A program made the translations under genes and the position numbers. 64,000 nucleotides of DNA. Source: CAYWPG01 sp964460035. GTDB lineage: Bacteria; Pseudomonadota; Gammaproteobacteria; Nitrococcales; AK92. Each line of letters opens with the position of its first letter. Within the stretch, counting starts at the first letter, position 1. Under the pieces are notes generated by a model. That model had not been told where the DNA came from. It saw nothing but the letters and a program-made list of their open reading frames with translations, and ran no database searches. The DNA is taken from NCBI GenBank assembly GCA_964460035.1, contig CAYWPG010000004.1, forward strand, positions 62,001 through 126,000. The letters run 5' to 3'. Shown here piece after piece: positions 60,574-64,000 of the stretch.

Positions 60574-61206
60574 CTATTGCAGAAGGCTTACGCCGCTGAG
60601 AAAGGCGTTGAAATCGGCTTCGTACTCCTGGAACAGGTTACGCGAGGTGAAGGTAATCACCTGCACGGCGCCTGCATCTCCGCTCCAGTAGAGGCTGTGG
60701 TAGCGGAACACTATGCCGTCCACATTGCCCTCGATCCCAACCAACGCGGCTTGCTTGTCGCCGACCGTACGCATTTCATCCAGCACGATTTTGGCATCGG
60801 GCGCTGCCACTCGGGCGTTCTGCAATGCGGCGCGCTTGAGCGTTTCCAGCGCCATGGGGATGCGCTCGACGATAGCCATGGCATAGGCCTCGCCCGAGGA
60901 GTGTATGAAGGCGAGCGATGCGCTGGGCGACAGCCGCTGTGGGTTCGGCAGCTGCATCCACTTGGAGGAGTCGAAGGCGATTCGCACCATTCGACGCGGA
61001 TCCTCGACTTGCTTGCCCGCGCCACCGACGGGCGCCGCATTCTGCGCTGTCTGCTCGTCGGCATATTGCCAAGTTCCGTCCTGAAAAAGAGTGACAGTGC
61101 GACCGTCTGTGGTCCGCGCCTGCGCCGCGATTTCGCGTGCCGCAACGGGGAGGGTGATGGCAATCGCAGCTGCGGCAAGCACGCAGGCGGATATTAGCTT
61201 CTTCAT
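60574..61206 (-). CDS. Exported protein of unknown function
   Basis: 210 aa. Signal peptide at residues 1-23 (MKKLISACVLAAAAIAITLP..AA), then a short RTTDGRTVTLFQDGTWQYAD motif seen in DUF3157-like periplasmic proteins, then a domain of about 140 residues that looks alpha/beta and ends SRNLFQEYEADFNAFLSGV. I do not recognise the second domain. It stands alone on its strand, with 140 bases to the GNAT gene and 655 bases upstream to the GGDEF gene. Confidence 0.75.
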   Translation of the reverse strand: MKKLISACVLAAAAIAITLPVAAREIAAQARTTDGRTVTLFQDGTWQYADEQTAQNAAPVGGAGKQVEDPRRMVRIAFDSSKWMQLPNPQRLSPSASLAFIHSSGEAYAMAIVERIPMALETLKRAALQNARVAAPDAKIVLDEMRTVGDKQAALVGIEGNVDGIVFRYHSLYWSGDAGAVQVITFTSRNLFQEYEADFNAFLSGVSLLQ

Positions 61207-61861
61207 TTTAACTTCACTCGCAGTGGGACCAGTTGCAGCCCGCCATTGTGCGAAGAGTTCCGCCCGGGCGCAAACGCCGGTCCAAAGGTGCGCCCAGGGC
61301 TCGATAGAGGAGATCGCGCTACGGGCGTTGCGTTGGCGTGTGTACCCCAGCTCAGGTAAGGGCGCGTTGCAGAAGCCTTTGCGCGACGGACGCTCCTAGA
61401 GAGGAGCTGAGACAGCAGTAGGGGCCCTCCCCGAGCGTGGGGTGTGACTTTCCCATGGGTCGACCGAGTCTCAGCATCCTGTGGCGCCGCAGTGGTAAGT
61501 GCTTAGGGCGAGTTCGCCGCGCAGAGACGCCTGGATGACGATTGCCATGCTGCGGACAACCGTCCGGTGCCCCGCTTGGCGAAGGACTCTCGGGCATGAA
61601 AGCGGCCAGACCTGCTGGTCAGTACGTTCGCGACCACCTGCCAATACGCTTCCGCTGTGCCCTATGGCGTTGCGAATCCATGATCAGTGTCAATCTCCGT
61701 TAGTCGGGCAACGCTGCATTGTCCTCTGGCAAATGGGGTAATCGTGCGACGCATTTCGTCGCACTATCGAGTAATTTGGGATATTTGCTTGGCTGCCGGC
61801 TTGCTTGTCGATCCTCAAGGCGCGCAGTCCAGGCTAGAGCTCCCCACAACAGGAATTCTAA
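61207..61861. other. Divergent spacer before the GGDEF gene, no gene seen
   Basis: 655 bases, the longest gene-free stretch of the window. I find only short open frames without family resemblance. A GTGCGACG-CATTT-CGTCGCAC hairpin (61744-61764) lies about 100 bases before the GGDEF start and could be an operator or leader structure. I compared the region with the GEMM c-di-GMP riboswitch pattern and saw no match. Confidence 0.5.
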
Positions 61862-63085
61862 GTGAGCATAAGATTATTGAAGAGGTGGTGGCTAGCCGCC
61901 GTCTCTGCCAATAACGCAATAGCCGCCCGTGCGGTTATGGCCAACATGCGTAGGCTGCGATATGCGTCCCTTATCGCGATCCCTGTGCATGTGGCCCATA
62001 TCGTAATCTTCAGCCTGGCTACACCGGCCAGTCCGCGCGAGCTGATGTGGCGCGACGGAATTGTTCTGGCTCATTCGCTGCTACTGATAATCATGCTGGC
62101 CATTGCGTGCGCGGCTTGGCTGCTGCGCAAACGCGCTTTTCCGAACTTTTGGGCATACCTCGCTCAGTATGGCTTCATTGCCGCCGTTATTACCGCCGGC
62201 GTGGCTATCGTCGCGGTGGATCAGCTAGTGACGTCCAACATCACGCCTTTTCTGATCGTTTGCATGGTGCTTGCCGGAGGCTTGCTGATGCGGCCGGCAT
62301 TCGCCTTGGTGCTGTATTCGATCGCCTTCGGCCTCTTCTGGCATTCGATCGGGCTGACGCAGAGCGATCCGGCGATTCTTATGTCCAATCGGGTGAACGG
62401 TATTACCGCTACGGGATTCGCCTTCTGTCTGTCCTTGATAGTGTGGAACACCTACCGCCAGAACGTGCGCCAGCAAGACTTCATCGAACGCCAGCAAACC
62501 GAGCTGGAGGACAAGAACAAAGCATTGGAATTACTGGCGGCATCGGATCCGCTGACCGGACTGTTTAACCGGAGAAGTTTCGAGAAACTGGTGGAACGCG
62601 AATTGCACGCAGTGCATGCCTCGCACACCAGCCCCTGTCTCATCATCATGGACATAGATCGCTTCAAAGAGGTCAATGACCGCTACGGACATCCATTCGG
62701 CGATCGGCTGCTCAAGGGCGTCGCAGCCATTTTGAAACAGAACCTCCGAGAGCAAGATCTGATCTCGCGCTGGGGCGGTGAGGAGTTCGTCATCTTGTTG
62801 CCCAGGACGCGTCAGAGCGATGCGCTGGCCGTAGCTGAACATCTGCGCGCAGCCATAGCCAGCCGGCACTACGAGCTCGACCGCGGTCATGTGAGCTTTA
62901 CCGCCAGCTTCGGGGTGGCCAAGCTGGACCCGACGCGCCGAGACGCGTTCATCCGTGCTTACCGGCAAGCCGACGAAGCGCTTTACCGCGCCAAGCAATC
63001 AGGCCGCAACCGGGTCGAGCCGGCGCGCCGCGATCCGAGAGCGGGCCCAAGGTATTGGGCCAAGGAAACGGAAAGGTCGGTTTAA
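61862..63085 (+). CDS. Membrane-anchored diguanylate cyclase (GGDEF)
   Basis: 407 aa. About six transmembrane helices in residues 30-200 (for example IIMLAIACAAWLLRK and PFLIVCMVLAGGLL), a coiled segment FIERQQTELEDKNKALELL, then a GGDEF domain with DPLTGLFNRRSFEK, MDIDRFKEVNDRYGH and the active-site RWGGEEF. A product-inhibition I-site RxxD (REQD) lies exactly five residues before GGEEF. It should make c-di-GMP, the signal that links pili and surface life. The start is GTG at 61862. There is no EAL domain. Confidence 0.93.
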   Translation: MSIRLLKRWWLAAVSANNAIAARAVMANMRRLRYASLIAIPVHVAHIVIFSLATPASPRELMWRDGIVLAHSLLLIIMLAIACAAWLLRKRAFPNFWAYLAQYGFIAAVITAGVAIVAVDQLVTSNITPFLIVCMVLAGGLLMRPAFALVLYSIAFGLFWHSIGLTQSDPAILMSNRVNGITATGFAFCLSLIVWNTYRQNVRQQDFIERQQTELEDKNKALELLAASDPLTGLFNRRSFEKLVERELHAVHASHTSPCLIIMDIDRFKEVNDRYGHPFGDRLLKGVAAILKQNLREQDLISRWGGEEFVILLPRTRQSDALAVAEHLRAAIASRHYELDRGHVSFTASFGVAKLDPTRRDAFIRAYRQADEALYRAKQSGRNRVEPARRDPRAGPRYWAKETERSV

Positions 63086-63115
63086 CGTTGGCGGGCCAGT
63101 GGCGTGGTGACTCCT

Positions 63116-64000
63116 CTACTCCCCTGAAGCGCCGCCTGCGGCCCTCTGCCGCGCCAGAGCCAAGCGGCAGATTTGTGTGCACAGCTCCGGGAACTCGATT
63201 CCCGCCGCCTTGGCCGATTGGGGCAGCAGGCTGGTGGCCGTCATGCCCGGCAGCGTGTTGATCTCCAGACACCATAACCGTCCCTGTGCATCGAGCCGGA
63301 AGTCGGCCCGGCTGTATGCGCCCAGCTTGAGAGCTCGATGGGACAGCAGCGCCAACTCCTGCGCCTGTCTGGCAATCGCTTCGTCCACCGGGGCCGGGAA
63401 GATCTCGCGCACCGCTCCCGCTTGATACTTGCTGCGGTAGCCGAAGATCTCCTCTTCCAGCACTATTTCGCCTACGGCCAGCGCACGGTGGTCGAGAACT
63501 CCCACGGTAAGTTCGCGGCCTGGCACGAACGCTTCAAGAATCACCTCGTTGTCGTATCGATAGGCCGCATCTATGGCCGCTTGCAGCGCCACGGGTTCGG
63601 TTACCAGTTGCAGCCCTATGGTAGAGCCTTGCTTGTTAGGCTTGACCACCACAGGAAAGCCCAGTCGGGCCTCGACTTCCTGCACCGTCGCCGGTGCCAT
63701 TAGCCAGTCGGGTGTGGGCACGCCCGCGGCCCGGAACAGGCGCTTGGCGAGATCCTTGTCCATCGCGGTAGCGCTAGCCGCGTGTCCGCTGCCGGTGTAT
63801 GGCACTCCAGCCAGATCCAGCAGTGCCTGAATCGTGCCGTCTTCGCCGGTGCCGCCGTGCAGGGCGAGGAAAATCACGTCGACCTCGTGCAGCACCGAGC
63901 CGCTGGCGAGCGCTGCGGGCGTGAGCGCACGAATTGCGGCAAGCTCCTGCTCTCCCGGCGGCACTGGAGCTACCTGCGAGGCGAGCAGGCGCCGCTCTTC
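63116..64000 (-). CDS. ddl: D-alanine--D-alanine ligase, 3' part, runs off the right edge
   Basis: The visible 294 codons cover most of the ATP-grasp enzyme that makes the D-Ala-D-Ala of peptidoglycan. They include VIFLALHGGTGEDGTIQALL, VPYTGSGHAASATAMDK, VVVKPNKQGSTIGL, RADFRLDAQGRLWCLEINTLPGMTATS. The frame is open to base 64000, so the start lies outside the window. A GTG at 63964 is inside the family sequence and not the start. It is convergent with the GGDEF gene across 30 bases. Confidence 0.95.
   Translation of the reverse strand, partial: EERRLLASQVAPVPPGEQELAAIRALTPAALASGSVLHEVDVIFLALHGGTGEDGTIQALLDLAGVPYTGSGHAASATAMDKDLAKRLFRAAGVPTPDWLMAPATVQEVEARLGFPVVVKPNKQGSTIGLQLVTEPVALQAAIDAAYRYDNEVILEAFVPGRELTVGVLDHRALAVGEIVLEEEIFGYRSKYQAGAVREIFPAPVDEAIARQAQELALLSHRALKLGAYSRADFRLDAQGRLWCLEINTLPGMTATSLLPQSAKAAGIEFPELCTQICRLALARQRAAGGASGE

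Noticed and set aside
60577..61197. 206-codon plus-strand open frame opposite the exported unknown protein
   Set aside because: The minus-strand frame has a signal peptide and the DGTWxY motif. The plus frame has neither.
61207..61861. c-di-GMP (GEMM) riboswitch before the GGDEF gene
   Set aside because: None of the conserved GEMM blocks could be found.

Overview
The window is a high-GC stretch of a gammaproteobacterial chromosome made almost entirely of conserved housekeeping genes. Gene order (metX-metW, yggT-proC-yggS, pilT-pilU, pyrB-pyrC', yqgE, gshB, pilGHIJK-chpABC, rsmE-bioA, metF-ahcY-metK, trpGDC-crp-speD-coq7) follows the backbone known from Pseudomonas and, as I recall it, from Chromatiales-type bacteria. 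I place it as a non-enteric gammaproteobacterium with type IV pili and cannot name the genus. There is no phage, transposase, CRISPR array or obvious genomic island. A run of exactly 100 N shows that this is a scaffolded draft assembly.

Layout. 0.3-5.5 kb: hspQ, then leftward methionine genes (metX, metW, DUF4426), yggU/yggT, proC and yggS. 5.6-7.8 kb: the retraction ATPases pilT and pilU. 8.0-14.5 kb: a leftward block with a degenerate PyrK-like protein, non-catalytic dihydroorotase pyrC', pyrB, pyrR, ruvX, yqgE, a TonB protein and gshB. Most of its genes overlap by 4-11 bases. 14.7-26.9 kb: the Pil-Chp chemosensory operon pilG-pilH-pilI-pilJ-pilK-chpA-chpB-chpC. chpA is split by the N gap. 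27-33 kb: leftward rsmE, bioA, metF, ahcY and metK, an S-adenosylmethionine use and recycling group with an S-adenosylhomocysteine riboswitch in front of ahcY. 33.4-39.4 kb: tkt-gapA-pgk-pyk. 39.4-41.8 kb: purC, a CsoR-family repressor and a YeeE/YedE transporter pair. 42-48 kb: tetR, djlA-like, rpe-gph and trpG-trpD-trpC. 48-53.6 kb: crp (vfr type), osmC, speD, coq7, a 2Fe-2S protein, rplM-rpsI, tRNA-Gln and msrB. 53.8-64 kb: rpiA, ilvA, a cold-shock protein, an alpha/beta hydrolase, phoH, a GNAT acetyltransferase, a secreted unknown protein, a membrane GGDEF protein and the 3' part of ddl, which runs off the right edge.

Most notable points. (1) The 100-N gap in chpA is flanked by two identical 55-bp sequences in the same codon phase, so it is probably an assembly join inside one intact gene. 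(2) A well-formed SAH riboswitch precedes ahcY. (3) The CsoR-family gene and the YeeE/YedE pair each carry an almost identical 14-bp CsoR-type palindrome over the promoter, which makes a small self-contained regulon, probably for sulfur species. (4) PyrC' lacks the metal-binding HxH motif, and a ferredoxin-reductase-like protein lacking cofactor motifs sits next to it. (5) trpE and fba are missing from places where I would expect them. (6) Many operon ends carry long, near-perfect hairpins without a T-tract. I did not find a clearly novel multi-gene system. The CsoR/YeeE-YedE module and the PyrC'/PyrK-like pair are the best candidates for follow-up.
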